From the NCBI GenBank assembly GCA_025786725.1, contig JAHLTZ010000052.1:1-64000 (forward strand): 64,000 bases of DNA, read 5' to 3'. Position numbers and translations under genes: made by a program. Each line of letters begins with the position of its first letter. Within the stretch, counting starts at the first letter, position 1. Below, in pieces: positions 11,850 to 24,900 of this stretch. This DNA comes from Syncephalis fuscata. Lineage: Eukaryota; Zoopagomycota; Zoopagomycetes; Zoopagales; Piptocephalidaceae. A model generated the notes under the pieces. The model had not been told where the DNA came from, ran no database searches, and saw only the letters and a list, made by a program, of their open reading frames with translations.

Positions 11850-14252
11850 CTAATATGCACCTTTATTGAGGCGGCATTTTCGGAGGGGAATCGACCGTTT
11901 GGCAGCACCTTGTGATTTGTATTTTGAGTAGCATCGGCGTTTTAGGCGGCGTCGCTGTAAAAGCTTAGGCGCTAGCCGCTGCTTCTTTGTTGTTGGCCCA
12001 GATGCTGCTTGTGTTGTTGTTGTTATTGGTGGTGATGGTGATGGTGCCGTTGCTGTTGCTGTTGCTGGTGGTATTGTTGCTACTATTGGTGCAACTACTA
12101 TAGGTGTAGCAGTTGCTGATGTTGTTGCTACTGGCTCTTCTGCGGCTTCTGGTGTCAAGTCTTCACCAGTAAGCCAAGGGCAGGCCAGTGCCTGCTCGGC
12201 CGTAGGCCGCTTGTCGCTGTTGATATTTAGCAACTGCTGCATCAGGTCAACGGCTGCGAAATATTAGTTACTGTTAATAAAGACATAGTAAGCTTACCTT
12301 TTTTACTTGGCCCATTTGTTTGTTCCTGGCCAAACGGGACCGAAGCTTGCAGTATATTTTTCATATACTGTTCCACATCACCACCGTCGCCGTAAGGACA
12401 CGTTTCTAAATGGCAGTATGTAATAGTTAGTATAGTATTTTGCTTTTATTTGTACTTACTGAAGAACATTTTGTAGAGCACCGCGCCCAGGCTCCACATG
12501 TCCGCGGCCTTCCCACAGCCACTAACATCCAGCAGTGCTGGTGTTAATTGGCTTTTAAGACGCGAGTCTTCGTTGATGATATCAAGCAAAGACTCGCGCT
12601 TGTTTGTCCCAAACAGCACCTCTGGTGCCATATAGGGAGTGGTGCCGCCAAACGTGTCGACAGTTGTCGACGAGCGCAGGATGTGCGCAATCCCAAAGTC
12701 TGCATAAAGAACATTGGGACCTTCGCAACCACCTAGCAGCAATATATTGCTAGGCTATTCAAATGTTAATAATGGTCATGTATATCAAATAATTACTTAC
12801 TTTTATGTCTAAATAGTAATAGTAATAACAGTAATAACAGTAGTTAGTAATTGTGCTAATAAATATATAGTGTACTTACCACGGTGGATTACATCTTTGC
12901 TGTGAAGGAACTAATAAAGTGTTAGTGTTTTAATTGATATTTTGTAATAATACTTACTTGAATCCCTTCAAGCAACTGTTTGAAGATATGTTTTATTTCC
13001 ATCTCTGGAAGTGAAGCATGATGCTTCAGGTAGTGACTTAGGTCACCGCCCGCCACGTATTGAAGAATTAAATACGTGTTGACGGGAGTGGCCTTGGCAT
13101 CCAGCAGCTTTATGATTCGAGAGTGGCTGCCCACCCACTCCAAAGCTTTAACTTCATTGTCGAAGCTGCTGGTGTCTTCATCAGCCGGTGAGATCTTGAT
13201 TGCGACGCGCTCACGCGTCGCTCGGTCTCTTCCCAGGTACACTGTACCATACCCGCCCCTGTTACAAATAATATATTATTTATCTAACTATTTGTTTAAT
13301 TTAAGTACTTACTTGCCAAGGATTTCTTCCATGATCAAGTATTTCATGTCGATTCTCTACAGCATAATAAAAGTTATATGCTAATGATATTTAAATATAT
13401 TATAAACCTACTTGTTTTGATATTGAGTTGTCATTTAGTTGGGCAGGGGGAGTGCGTTTAACAACATGTATATTGAACACAGCTGTTTTACATGGTTAAT
13501 AATGATTATAATAAAAATAGTTACTACTTACTCGTACAGCCAGGTATTGTAATAACACAATTACCAATGGCTGTTTTTGCTTGGTCCATACGAACTTCAG
13601 CGTCGTTTACTAAACCAAATGTTAGCAATTTAATTAACATTACTATTCAAACTAACCCATTACTATTGGTAAACCGCAGTTCTGAATATTTGATTAGTAA
13701 TAAAGCTGTTAAATAACCATTTACTTACTGCAATTGTAATGGTATCATTGTGCTGTGCCTATTAATAATTAATATTGGTTTGCTAAAATATATGGTGTAC
13801 TTACTACTGATACTTGAAAACAAAACTGAGGCTGGAATTCAGCATCTAGTTGATAGTCGCTATTTGAAGTACAATATACTGTTAATTTACCGTTATGTAC
13901 ATTTTTTAAATAGTTACCAGCAGATACCAGGTCCAGCGTAGAATTGTTTATCGGCGGCCAAAACAAATTCTAAAAATCCAGTACTTAGCTATACAGATAC
14001 TCAGTGCTAGCATAACATACCTTTGGATGTCAAGTCGCATACTTGAATCCATGCAACAGCGCTAGCGCGCTTTTCTGCAGACAAATCATTCCAGCAGTTT
14101 GGAACATTTGTATACATAAGGTCTTCATTTTGTAAAAGACCCGAAGAGTGTCCAGCAGAAGCTACTGCTACGACACGAGGAGTGGAAAGCGGCATGTAAA
14201 TACTAGCATTTGAAAGCGAAATAGAGGATTGCTCAGTATTTGAAGAGTTCAT
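11850..14252 (-). CDS. FHA-domain Ser/Thr protein kinase A (Rad53/Chk2-like order)
   Basis: Spliced gene of about 13 exons and about 560 residues. The ATG at 14252 opens a Ser/Thr-rich exon. Exons at 13.4-13.95 kb give a diverged FHA-like module (VYCTSNSDYQLD, HNDTITIA, AIGNCVITI). The kinase domain follows: Gly loop GKGGYGTVYLG, VAIK lysine, catalytic HRD-IK-PSN, DFGIA, TTPYMAPE, ADMWSLG, and a C-lobe ending DKRPT..ALACPWL. HRD and IK are joined through an 8-nt micro-exon (12801-12808). After the kinase come an Ala/Thr/Pro-rich linker and a basic tail (KKQR, RRRLKRR), plausibly a nuclear localisation signal. All key kinase residues are present, so activity is expected. FHA domains bind phosphothreonine, and FHA plus kinase is the layout of DNA-damage checkpoint kinases; the specific pathway is inferred. 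Its 5' half lies in IR1 and is duplicated at 63093. Confidence 0.88.
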
Positions 14253-15484
14253 GATGGTACAAATATCAAATACAAGTGGTATGAATGACTAGTTTTAACG
14301 TAAAAAAAGAGCACTGAAGTAAAGTGGTAGCAAAAGATAAAGCGAAAGATGCAATACGTTGTGTTATTCATAAATTTAAAGACACACAATATTATAATAT
14401 CAACCAGTATTGAGGGTAGTAAAGCAATAATACTTTATTGTACAAATAGTCTAGCGCTGCATTTGCTGTAGTATGTTCTGCTTACTGATGCTATAGCTCA
14501 GTCCTAAGCTGTATAGCAAACTATTGCGCATATCGGTATTTTATATAGTCACTTGGCTAAGCATGCATGTGCCACATCATACTGGTTTTCATGTTGGCCT
14601 TTGCAGTCGATATGGTTACGTGTTTATTCCTGTTTTTACTTCATAACTTTAACGGACTTTGTAGTGTAATATGAACAACGTGTATTTTATTTCTATTTAG
14701 TGGCATTGAAACTCAATCGGTGAATTATGCTATAGACCATATTTCTAAAGAAAAGTAGTCATTTTTATTTAACTAATACAGTAATAAATTGTGTGGATCG
14801 ACTGATTTAATTGTGTGCGAATGGCAAGAATACTTGGGGGAAAGCAAAAATACCCGCTAGACCCTGAAAATATTGATAGCATCGGAAAGAGCCGCTATTA
14901 TAGTGGTACAACTGATTAAGAATGGTTGCATTTGGCTATGTTTCAGTTGTATTGGCCAATTGATTCAACTAGCCAGTGTAGATATGCTGATTATGCGCGG
15001 AAATGACCAGCAAATGGAAGGCAAAAAGTGATTGAATATGGAAATAAGGAAGGGATTATAATCCAATTTACTGATAAGATGGTATCTGGCATTAGAAGGT
15101 TTCAGTCAGTTGCAATACGCCAATGAGCAGCTACCACATACTATTTACCAATATTGTCCATTCTAATTGGTAGATATGTTTTGGGGCAATTTTATAAGGC
15201 TGTGTTGAGATTACTTTTGCTCATTACTTCGCCTTCTCCTGTTTCTAGTTGTTAATGTGCTGTAAACCGTTTGTTAATGGTTAGCATTAAATCTAGTAGT
15301 TACATCCAGTGGTGTGGGGTCCCCTTGTTGGTTGATCACGATATACTGTGTTCTTGCTTTTGAGCTGTGTTGAATGTGCAATACAGTATTTGCAGACTGC
15401 TGTATTATACTGGCTCAACAATTATATGGCTGCCCGTAATAGGCGGCTGTATACTAGTGTAGTGCGGAGATATGTGGGATGCTG

Positions 15485-15640
15485 GAGCGTGCAGTGATAG
15501 GACATAAGTCGGTATTGCTGCACGCTCTCTCATGGGGGACGCTAGGGCGCACAGTATTAGCTTAATACTGCTCTATGCTCCCTCCTGTAAAGGCTAGAGC
15601 GCGCAGCAACAGTATTTAGCAAGTCAGTTATTGCTGTGTG
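15485..15640 (+). ncRNA. Cluster of three tandem hairpins (candidate structured RNA)
   Basis: Three related stem-loops lie in a GC-rich patch. Hairpin 1 pairs 15485-15499 with 15513-15527 (15 pairs, two of them G-U). Hairpin 2 has AGTATTA/TAATACT at 15553-15559/15563-15569 with outer GC pairs. Hairpin 3 pairs 15600-15609 with 15631-15640, with G-U pairs. Each begins AG(A/G)GCG and they are joined by similar (T/C)CTCNTG...GGCTAG-type linkers, so the unit looks tandemly duplicated. The inverted copy at about 61706-61861 keeps the folds; its one stem change turns C-G into U-G. No RNA family is recognised. Confidence 0.4.
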
Positions 15641-15848
15641 TTTCCCTCATATGGATGCGGCGACCTGTGATGGGTGGCCATATGTTAGTGCTCACCTGTT
15701 TGTAACGCGCGCTGGAGGTGTGTTGGTATTGTTCAACTTGCTGAACACTGCCATCACACACTGGATTGATGAGATATGTGGTTCATCTGGGTGGATGTGT
15801 CCATATATCACCTACTGTTTACTTGCGGGTGTTGTTAAACGATTGTGA
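15636..15848 (+). other. Unrecognised 70-codon open frame within IR1
   Basis: Open frame beginning MCFPHMDAATCDGWPY, with a central hydrophobic stretch. It is preserved almost unchanged in the other arm (61503-61709, minus), but the whole arm is near-identical, so this is not evidence of selection. It overlaps the end of the hairpin cluster. No family is recognised; it may be chance. Confidence 0.15.
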
Positions 15849-16105
15849 TATAGCGTTAGTCTCAAATATCATCTAAAGTGCTTGCATTACACCGTAGGAG
15901 GATTGAACTGTCTGAGGCTGCCTTCATTGTGATTAAGCATAATATGATATTTCTGCGGCTGTTTACAACGTGGCAAAAGCTGCGTTATTTTGCAGCTTTA
16001 ATAGCGCATCAGCATATGACATGTGTTGTTTAGTTGTAATACACTGCAACATCTATGTGTGCTTAGCTTTATACATTAGCTACAATTGGGTGAACCAGTA
16101 GTTTA

Positions 16106-16312
16106 GTGATGTTTATTGCTGCACTTGAATTGCTACATTGCATTATAACATTATTAAATAACATCGTCATCTTGACGGCAGCTGGTAGAAAGCTATGTGC
16201 TTCTGACGAATGTTACTTATGCCCGAGTTGTAGTACTATCAGTATTCCAGGTGGACATATAGTTTTTTTATCAGCTGTCATCTCGATTAACAACTTTCAA
16301 CAACTTTTTTAG
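16106..16312 (+). other. Unrecognised 68-codon open frame within IR1
   Basis: Hydrophobic N-terminal half (ALELLHCIITLLNNIVIL) and a small Cys cluster (CASDECYLCPSC). One residue differs in the mirrored copy at 61038-61244 (LLHC versus LLNC). It could be a small membrane protein or a chance frame in recently duplicated DNA. Confidence 0.15.
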
Positions 16313-16803
16313 TTTAATTTTTATAATGTTTGTATAATACTTAGTAACAATAGCCAAACAACAAACAATCACATCACATGTGCATTATAGACTACATATG
16401 AACAACGACCAACTAAATGTATAATACTTTATTACTACTAAACAACACTACAAATCTTGTTATAGTCCTTCAAATATTGGTGCCAAATCGACAAGTTATC
16501 TGGATCGCATTTATCATCACTTTGCATTCAATTTACAATACCAATTATTGCTTTCATCAGCACAAGTACTAACAGTAGTATTATGCATTGTTGTTGATGC
16601 TATCACTTGACATGGTTTTCCAGATGGAGGGAGTGAATATATACCCATTTGGTTTTTTATCCGGTCAAGTGTCAATTGATATTGTTATTGCATGCCTGTT
16701 AAGTTTGTTAATCAATAAACAAAGTGGCAGTGGCATAAATTAGGAATTATATGTTAAACTAAAAGAATTTTAATAAAGTGTATGAATGTTTATTAAAGCA
16801 ACA

Positions 16804-18357
16804 TAGTATTAGCACAGCGACTCTACCACCACCATTTATATATTTTCTTGTTATATTTATTTGATTAAAAAAGTTATTGGTATTTGAATAACTAAATTAC
16901 AATAAATTACATCTTATATAACTATATCACATTACACAGGTTATCTAATAAACGGCTTGTTGATTTCTAGTATGATTTGGGAATCAGATGAGTGACACTA
17001 AATAGCTTTTGTTTTATTGAACATGGAACTAGACGGTGAATAACATCAACTATCAAAATACTCATTGTTATAAATTTACTATCCAACATGCATATATCCT
17101 CTATCCACATAAATCATCTCCATTATATATTCATACTATTATGTTACATTTTTATTAAAATATAGCTAAAATGACTATGTCATCGAACAAATGTAATATA
17201 AAAATGGATATATTGGTTTTAATCAGTTTTTGATAAACAGTAATAACTTGATAATAATCAACAACACAGTAACTAATTTAGTGATTGAATGATAAATAGA
17301 TGTGATATATTAAACGAAAGTAATAAAGTCTAAATGAATGGCAAGCTTGAATGGTAGCATTGCATATAAACGATATTCACTACTCTGACAATCCTATTGT
17401 ACGGCACTGGATATTATAAAAGCAATGCATAGTTGTATTCTTGGCTCTAATTTAATAATATACAGTTAGCATATTACATTTGTTAGAAATACCGCATTTG
17501 CGTCGCATTCATTGCTCTTCTATAACTAATACTGGTATAATTTACCAAATATAATCAACAATCCCCAACAATCCATTAGCAATTTTTTAATATAAAATTT
17601 TACATTTTACATTATTGAGACAATACATTCGTTAGCAAATATCATAGCTATAAAACAACTTAACAATTCACGCTTTCCAATAAACATCAATTTGTTCATA
17701 TTCATATTCTTCTCTCCAGTATCTCCTTAATCTAAACCATTAAGAGTTTCAATGTCTTTAGCACATATAGTTTATCTTGCTCTACTTCAATATATTTTCT
17801 ACATTCCATTCAAATTGTTTTCTTAATCTTTTCTTTTCTTCAGCGGCCATATTAGACAAGCTCATCTAATAGATAATCTCTACTGGCTTGATTTTTGTTG
17901 TACTTTTTGGATACCTCCTTATTTGCCTTCATCTCTGCTATCGCAAACAATTATAATTTATAGCATGAACGCTATATTCATCTAAATTAAAACTCGTTAC
18001 AGCTACTAAGTAGCAAGTTAGCTAATGGTTTAGGTATGTCAAATGATGATGTCTTATTAAATTGTATTGCATATGTACATAATAAGCATCATTGCATTCC
18101 TATCAAAAAGCTCCATCTCCTCGTCGCTCATCTGTGTCACTTGCACTTTGTTACGCTGCTATGCGAACAGTGGGTGGACCACGACAGTAGTGGCTATAAA
18201 TGAAGAGAGGCAGTACTTTTTAAGTACTATTGTAGATAAACTAATCGACATTTTTACATTGATATTATTGCGCAAAATGTTAATCAATTATTAATTAAAG
18301 TGTATTTATTCACTATGTTAAATAAAATAATGCAATATATATATGCGTGTGTGCTTA
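16804..18357. other. AT-rich spacer with an R1 fragment (17015-17160)
   Basis: An R1 copy in plus orientation sits at about 17015-17160 (TTGAACATGGAACTAG, then TCAAAATACTCATTG, then ATGCATATATCCTCTATCC). The rest is AT-rich. On the minus strand, 17720-18170 contains short coding-like stretches (a Met-Ser-Asp-Glu-Glu-Met-Glu run and a Lys-rich stretch) interrupted by stops. This could be a dead gene, but I cannot name it. Confidence 0.5.
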
Positions 18358-21188
18358 TTAAACAGTTGTTTGTCGTTCAGCAAACGATACAAATACTTGA
18401 CCTAGAGTTGTTTGTCCGACAGAGTAGTCAACAATACCACAGGATGCACGCGATCCTTCTAGTAAGTGGAATATGCGAGCTAGCATACCAGCAGCATCGG
18501 CAGCCGTCGTAGCTTGAGCGTTACTGCGCTCGCATTCCATTTCCAAATGGCAGCCAAGTAGCTGGACGGGTTTAGCACCTAGTTGGGTATACAACTCATG
18601 CTGGATAGTGGCTGCACCCTGCGGATGGGTTGTCTTTACAAGAATCTTGTAACCGGCACCATAAACATTTTTCAACCGCTGTGGTGTACCGATAGCCTGT
18701 ACTTTGCCGTTCACCATCACGGCAATACGGTCACACAGTGCATCGGCTTCTTCCATACTGTGTGTGGTAAGTACTACACTTGCCCGCTCCTTTAAACGTC
18801 GAATACAGTCCCAAATCTTGCGACGTACACCAACATCAACGCCCGTCGTAGGCTCTAAATTAGTGCATTAGATTAGATACTGGCTTAATGATTAATTATA
18901 CTAATTTACCATCAAGGAAGACAACGCGCGGGTGACCAATGCAGGCCATGGCTAGACTTAAACGGCGCTTATTACCGCCAGAGTAGCGCTCGGCTGATCG
19001 ATCAGCAACGGGCACTAGATCAAGCATTTGTATCATTTCTTCAACGGCGCCTTCAATTTCGTTAGAAGCAACACCTTTGATACGGGCAAAGTAGCGTAAA
19101 TGCTCGCGTGCCGTTAACTTCTCCCATAGGATATCATGTTGTGGACACACGCCAAGCAACGAGTGGATGCGCGTGTCATAAGGCTGAATGGGCAAACCGC
19201 ATATGTTTGCCGTACCATTCGTTGCAGCCAATTGTCCCGTAAGAATCTAAATAAATAGATTGGTTATTGACATTAATAAAAGTATTATTAGTATTTGTTC
19301 AATTCATACCTTTAGAGTTGTTGTTTTGCCAGCACCATTTGGACCCAAATAGCCAAAGCATTCACAAGTACGAGTGGCCATCCAAATACCATCCAGTACT
19401 GTTTTTGGTCCAGTTCTAGTAGGAAATTCCTTGCACAGACCCAATAAGCGAACAGCATCTTCTTTACCATCGGTTGGCTTGCCGCCTTGCTGTAATCGAT
19501 GCATTTCCTCCAATGCTTCTTCGTCGGTTTGTTCATTATCGGCAAGCTTGGATGTGCTTTTTGCAGGCTTTGATTTGCTAGACAGACGCTTTTTCAAATA
19601 GCTAGCAATAAATGATCCAGATTGACCAGATTGGATACGTGCATCGATACGCACTTCCAAAACCCAGTAGAATATTGCACTGCCTATCAATGATAGCAAA
19701 ACAGGAAATACAGTACGGTTAATGTTAAATGTATCGGCAGAAGAATAGGGCCGCAGAATAGATGTATCAATAGCAATGCTCTAAATAGGCATAATAAATG
19801 GTACAATAGTTAGCAATACTGCCTAATATATAATGTGTATGTATACTTACACTTAGTGCTCGATCAGCACCAAAAGTGGGCAGAAATATAGCGACAATAC
19901 AAATGGTCATAAGACTAATGGCATCTTGAAACACAAAGTGCACAATAAAATAAGGCACAAAAACAATAACGGCCATACCAATACCGATGGTGGCACCGAC
20001 ACTAGTACTGCGTTGAAATAGATTCGAAATAAGATAAGCTTGGCCAATCATTGGAATGGCCAATAAAAGTTCAACAAAGATCCACGGTAGTGCACTGCCT
20101 TCAGCAAAGACAGGTAGTTGTGTAGCGGCCAGTAATACAATGCTTGCAACAATCGGTATAAGCGATAAAACAAAATCACGAATAAAACTGGCCAGTAAAT
20201 AGACACGTGATCCAATACCCATAGAGGATAGGTGAGCGCGGTGGCCTTGTTCACGTTCACGAACAACCGTCGTGGCATAAAATGCTGTAAAATAGGAAAA
20301 GCCTAATGGGTAATTGGTTGGTTAATGAGTAACAGTATAGAGTGTGATCCAACTTACCATAAATAACAAATGTAGGCACAATATAGGCCGACACGACTAC
20401 TCGCTCTTCTTTAAGTGTGGGGAATGTATTGATGCTTGTTTGTATTTGCAATTGATCACTACTACTACTAGCAACAGTGCTATCGTTGCCAGTGAGTGAT
20501 TGGGCAGCTATGTTCATTGCATTTAAGGCAATAGGGGCTCGTATGGCTTCATCATCATCGAATAATAATGTGAAGCCATAAGAGAGTTGACTGCCATCGC
20601 TGCTACGCGTTAGACTAGATAGATCGTAGCCAATCACTGCACCTCCCGGTGCATTGGTAATACCCTTTTGGCGTTGCTGTTGCATTGTATCCACCAGGTT
20701 ATTCGCCAATTGGTCCATTGTGTTGTAGCGAGTGAATTTAGGCTGCAGTGTAGACGAACTGCTTAGTGTGCGGCTCAATGAACCTTGCAGCTGACTCCCC
20801 ATACGCTATTGAGTGCATCGGTGGCGACATACGGATAACTATAGTCACCAGACATGTTGCCCGCTGCCGCGATAATAGGAATACGCGTACGGGCGCCCAC
20901 ATCAATCTTTGGTGCCGAACTCTGAAAAGCTGCCGACTAAATAGCAGAAATAGGTAAGTAGGGTGGATTAGTGTGATATGATAGTGTACTTACCATACCA
21001 ATGGCTACGCCAATCATCATGATAGGAAAGAAGATGCCGCCAATAAAGTAGGCTGGACGACGTCGTGCCGCTAGTAGATTAAGCGATAAGAGGGCCTGCA
21101 ATTGCTGTTGCCAGTTAGTGGCACTAATCGGTTCCGTCCCTGCCTTCATGGATGGTACTGGATCTGTAGCGCTAGAGGGTGTAGACAT
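18358..21188 (-). CDS. ABCA-type half transporter (minus copy)
   Basis: Multi-exon gene, roughly 800 residues, start ATG at 21188, stop TAA at 18358. The N-terminus has a short cytosolic segment and TM1 (FIGGIFFPIMMIGVAIGM), then a soluble loop, then a block of membrane helices (SYFTAFYATTVVREREQGHR entry; LIPIVASIVLLAA; IGMAVIVFVPYFIVHFVF). One nucleotide-binding domain follows: Walker A GPNGAGKTTT, Q-loop CPQHD, signature YSGGNKRRLS, Walker B VVFLD followed after an intron by EPTTG, and H-loop TTHSMEEAD. One membrane domain plus one NBD is a half-size ABCA, expected to dimerise and move lipids or related molecules. Near 20750-20820 the frame continues only if a 62-nt intron (GTATGG...CTGCAG) is removed; the alternative is a one-base loss. 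It is divergent from the plus-strand paralogue, with about 770 bp between them. Confidence 0.88.
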
Positions 21189-21958
21189 GTTGAGAGTGCG
21201 GTCGTGCAAATGCTATGTGTTGTTGTTGATAATGAGAGTAATAAACAAATAGGAAATTAATACTATTGTGGACTTCAATTACAAGTCGATTCCTTTATAG
21301 TAAGAGTTATTATTAGCAAATCTACCCTTTGCTATGGCTGAATCAATTAGCAATGACGTCAATTGCAATGTGGTATTATTGGATAAACGAATTTGCCTCC
21401 AACGTGGCTTGCCAATGCAAATTATTGTAATCGTAATCGTAATACAGATAGTAGTACTGATAGATGGCGATGATCAGTAAGATAAGAATAGAGGCCTGTT
21501 ATGTCCAAGTCCGTCCATCCATTTATATATGTGAAAATACGTACCCATTAATAATAATTACTCACGCCCTTCCGATAGTTACATTTGGCCAATTAAACAG
21601 CATCGCCAAGACTTCAAATTGGGTCTATTTAGCAAATCACTAATGGTTATTGGTATGACAAATGATATAAAAGGCATATTCTTGGCTATTCTTGGCATGG
21701 CCTTTTTGGTTTCCTTTGGAGTCACCTTTGCGATAATTACGACCTACAAACAATTGATCTGTTTTATCTCTCTCTGTCTCTACTCCCCACCCATCCAATC
21801 TATTAGTTTTTATTATATAATGATAGCAAATTAAACAGTTTATTTGCCTATTCACATAACATCATACGATATTGTTTATTAAACCATTGCTACTCCTTTT
21901 TACTCCTTTATTGCATTTCTCATAGTCATTTAGTTGGATTCTTACCAGCATTAACAAT
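21189..21958. promoter_or_regulatory. Shared divergent promoter region of the two ABCA genes
   Basis: About 770 bp between two oppositely transcribed paralogues, AT-rich. It must contain both promoters, but no specific motif can be assigned. It also holds a coding relic at about 21620-21745. Confidence 0.45.
21620..21745 (+). pseudogene. Possible ABCA membrane-helix fragment
   Basis: An open stretch encodes FLAILGMAFLVSFGVTFAII, which resembles LFLVSFGLTFAFLF in the neighbouring plus-strand transporter (about 23265-23305). Flanking sequence does not continue the similarity and there is no splice support. It is best read as a scrap of a third ABCA copy, or as chance similarity of a hydrophobic helix. 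Confidence 0.35.
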
Positions 21959-24900
21959 ATGTCAAGTGGCAGCACACAAGGTAAGTAGCACTCGTTGTAC
22001 ATTTATCAAAATAATCTAATATAATGATGTTATAATAGCTGCCATTGGTGGCGAACGTGGTACCTGTAATGTTATCTATGAAGTGGCCACTGAACCAAGT
22101 GTCTGGCGACAATTTTACGCCCTCTTTGTTAAGAACTTAAAAATTATGTTGCGTGACTATGCGCCAACGGTCAATTCAATTCTTTCCGTAAGCTAATTAG
22201 CTAAATCATTATCTTGTTATTTTATTAATGAGCATATTATATTAGCCTGTTTACTTTCTAGTAATTCTGATCTTTCTCAATCTTGCCACAATTAAACCAG
22301 ATAAAGGTAACATAATAACTTTATTAAAAACATGGTATTTATCAGCATTACTAATGTCCATTTATAGAATTCAAAATCAATTCACTTCCTTACTTAACCA
22401 ATGATACTTGCTCGCCAACTACTACGCCTGACTGTGTCCATTTGGCCTACACAAATGGTAATAGCAATGCTGATCTTACACCGATCATCAATCAACTACG
22501 CAGCTTCTTTGATGCATCCGAGCCTAATAGTGTCGTGATTAAATCATTTGCTTCAGCCGATGATATCATTGCTCAGTATAACAAAAACACCCGTTCAGTA
22601 GTGGTGGCCGTTGACTTTCTCGGTGCCAATGTCGCCAGCCTTACCAGCGGTGGCCGTAGTCAATACGAAATTCTCGCCAACCACACATCGATCTACAGCA
22701 ATTACATCGACACACGTTTTTTGACGGCCCAAGCTTATATCGATCGGGCATTAACGAATGTGGGTCGTGCCGCTAAACAACTACCGCTGCTTAACTCGCC
22801 ACTGCCTCCACGCGACACCAAGCTAAAGAATGATGCTACCGACTCAACTGGCTTCCCATTCATTACTTATGCACCCTTTATCGGCAAGTATAAGGCCGGT
22901 ATGAGTGTGGTCAATCCTTATTATATGTTATTCTGCTTCCAGCCCATTTGGCAAATTGTACTAGCCTGGCTAGCTCGTGATAACGAAACAAGCATCAAAG
23001 CCAGTCTAATTTCTATGGGATTGCGGCCAGCCATCTATCAATTATCCGTATGGATTACTCAAGCTGCATTAAGTATACCCATGTCGGCCATTATGGTAGG
23101 CATCGTTTATGCGGGTCAGTTATTCCGCTTCACAGCATGGTATATTGTGCTGGGTGTATTTATACTATTCTCGTTCACTGCAGTCGGTATTGGCCTTCTA
23201 TTGGCCATTCCCTTTAAGGCCGAGTCTTCCAAAGCCAGTACTGTCTCAATGATCTTCACTGTGCTATTCCTCGTGTCATTCGGTCTTACTTTTGCCTTCT
23301 TATTCAATAAGAGCGGCGGACCAAGTGTGGCCGCAGAAACGGCTACATTCCTTATTGCGCCCATTGCTTTTGGACGAGCCATTGAGCGAATTACTACGAT
23401 GGAAATGACCGGTCATGGTGTAACACCGGACAACTTTGTCGGTAGTGCACTGGACCGTGTCTACTATATGTTAGTGATTGATACCGTTCTCTACTTACTA
23501 CTGGCCATTTACCTCGATCGCATCTTTCCTGGTAAAAATTGCCACCCATTGCCGTGGGACTATATCTTCCGACCAAGTTTCTGGCGTACCAGTGAACATG
23601 AAGCTTCAATGCGTAGAAAACACACAGAACTTGCTCGGTCACCCACTGCACTAAGCGAGGGTCTTCAAGAAGACAACAACGATGCTAAACTGGCCGATTG
23701 TGTTGAGCCATTTGATGTAATGAGCATACCCAGTGAAGATCGTGGTATTATTACTATTCGTCGATTGAAAAAGTCGTTTAAAATACCTGGCAAAGGATTA
23801 TTCAACCGTAAACCCACTATACATCATGCAGTTAATGGATTTACTATGCAGGTGCATCGCAATGAAATATTTGGTCTACTTGGTCATAATGGTAAGTTTT
23901 AGTAACATATCATGATCATTTACTAGATTTAACCACACTATTTATTAGGTGCTGGTAAGACAACTACCATTTCAATGATGACTGGTGGTCTTCAACCAGA
24001 TAGCGGTGAAGTACTCGTTGACGGTTATGCTCTACCGTCGGCTACCATGGCCCGCAGTGATGTCAATCTTAGTGCATTGTCGATTGTTCAAAGCATGTTG
24101 GGTATTTGTCCACAGCATGATGTATTATTTGAACACTTGACGGCCACAGAAACATTACAGCTATTTGCCGATATTAAAGGCGTGGTCATTAAAGGACGTC
24201 GATCCACCAGCGGTGCTTCTTCAACGGCTAGTGGATCTGCTTCGCTCCAAGACTATATTAGCCACTTGCTAGCCGATGTCCATTTGACGGAAAAGGCCAA
24301 TCAGCAAGTGTGGACGTATAGTGGCGGTATGAAACGCAAGCTTAGTGTAGCCATTGCCTTCCTAGGCGATCCCAAAGTAGTGCTATTGGATGAGCCGACC
24401 ACTGGCATGGATGTTTATACACGCAAACAGATCTGGCAACTCATTCAAGACTCAAAGAAGGGACGGGCTATTGTGCTCACAACGCATAGCATGGAAGAAG
24501 CCGATGCATTGGGTGATCGGATTGCTATTATGTCCAAGGGCGAACTACAGGCCCAAGGTACCACGCTCTTTCTTAAGAACCGTTATGGTATTGGCTACCG
24601 TCTTCATGTTGAAAAGAAGCGTGGTGTTACTTGGGATGGCTATATACTTGATGACATTGTAAAAAGACAGTTCCCTGGTAAGTGCAAATAATCACAATTT
24701 AATTAGCTATGAGGCTTTATTAATAAGTTTAAACATTCTAGATGCGGAACTGTTATCGGATACACCACAAGAATTGACCTATCTTGTAGCATCTCAACAA
24801 CACTCATCGGATGGCATGGGTCATGGCACTGCACGATTGCCCTTCCTGTTCGACTCGCTTAATATAAGTATGAGCAAAGGCGAACTGGCCATTGCCTCGG

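Larger units (their letters stand above)
13346..16803 (+). repeat. IR1 left arm (inverted repeat with 60540-64000)
   Basis: This segment is the reverse complement of 60540-64000, with coordinates summing to about 77345. The outer end is cut by the window edge, so the repeat may be longer. The inner end fades at about 16803/60540. The arms carry the start of kinase A, a hairpin cluster and two short open frames. Most of the arm is near-identical (two residues differ in the first 81 codons of the kinase), apart from one strongly diverged ~50-bp block at about 15880-15935. Confidence 0.93.

Noticed and set aside
12544-12736. Open frames on both strands over the kinase A activation-segment exon
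   Set aside because: They overlap the DFG/APE-encoding exon in other frames and are shadows.
13492-13966. Open frames on the plus strand across the FHA exons of kinase A (mirrored at 63630-63854)
   Set aside because: They run across exon-intron borders of the kinase on the opposite strand and lack any family motif.
20740-20830. Definite frameshift in the minus-strand ABCA gene
   Set aside because: A 62-nt GT-AG intron of normal length with a CACTAAG branch-like word restores the frame, so a break is not required.
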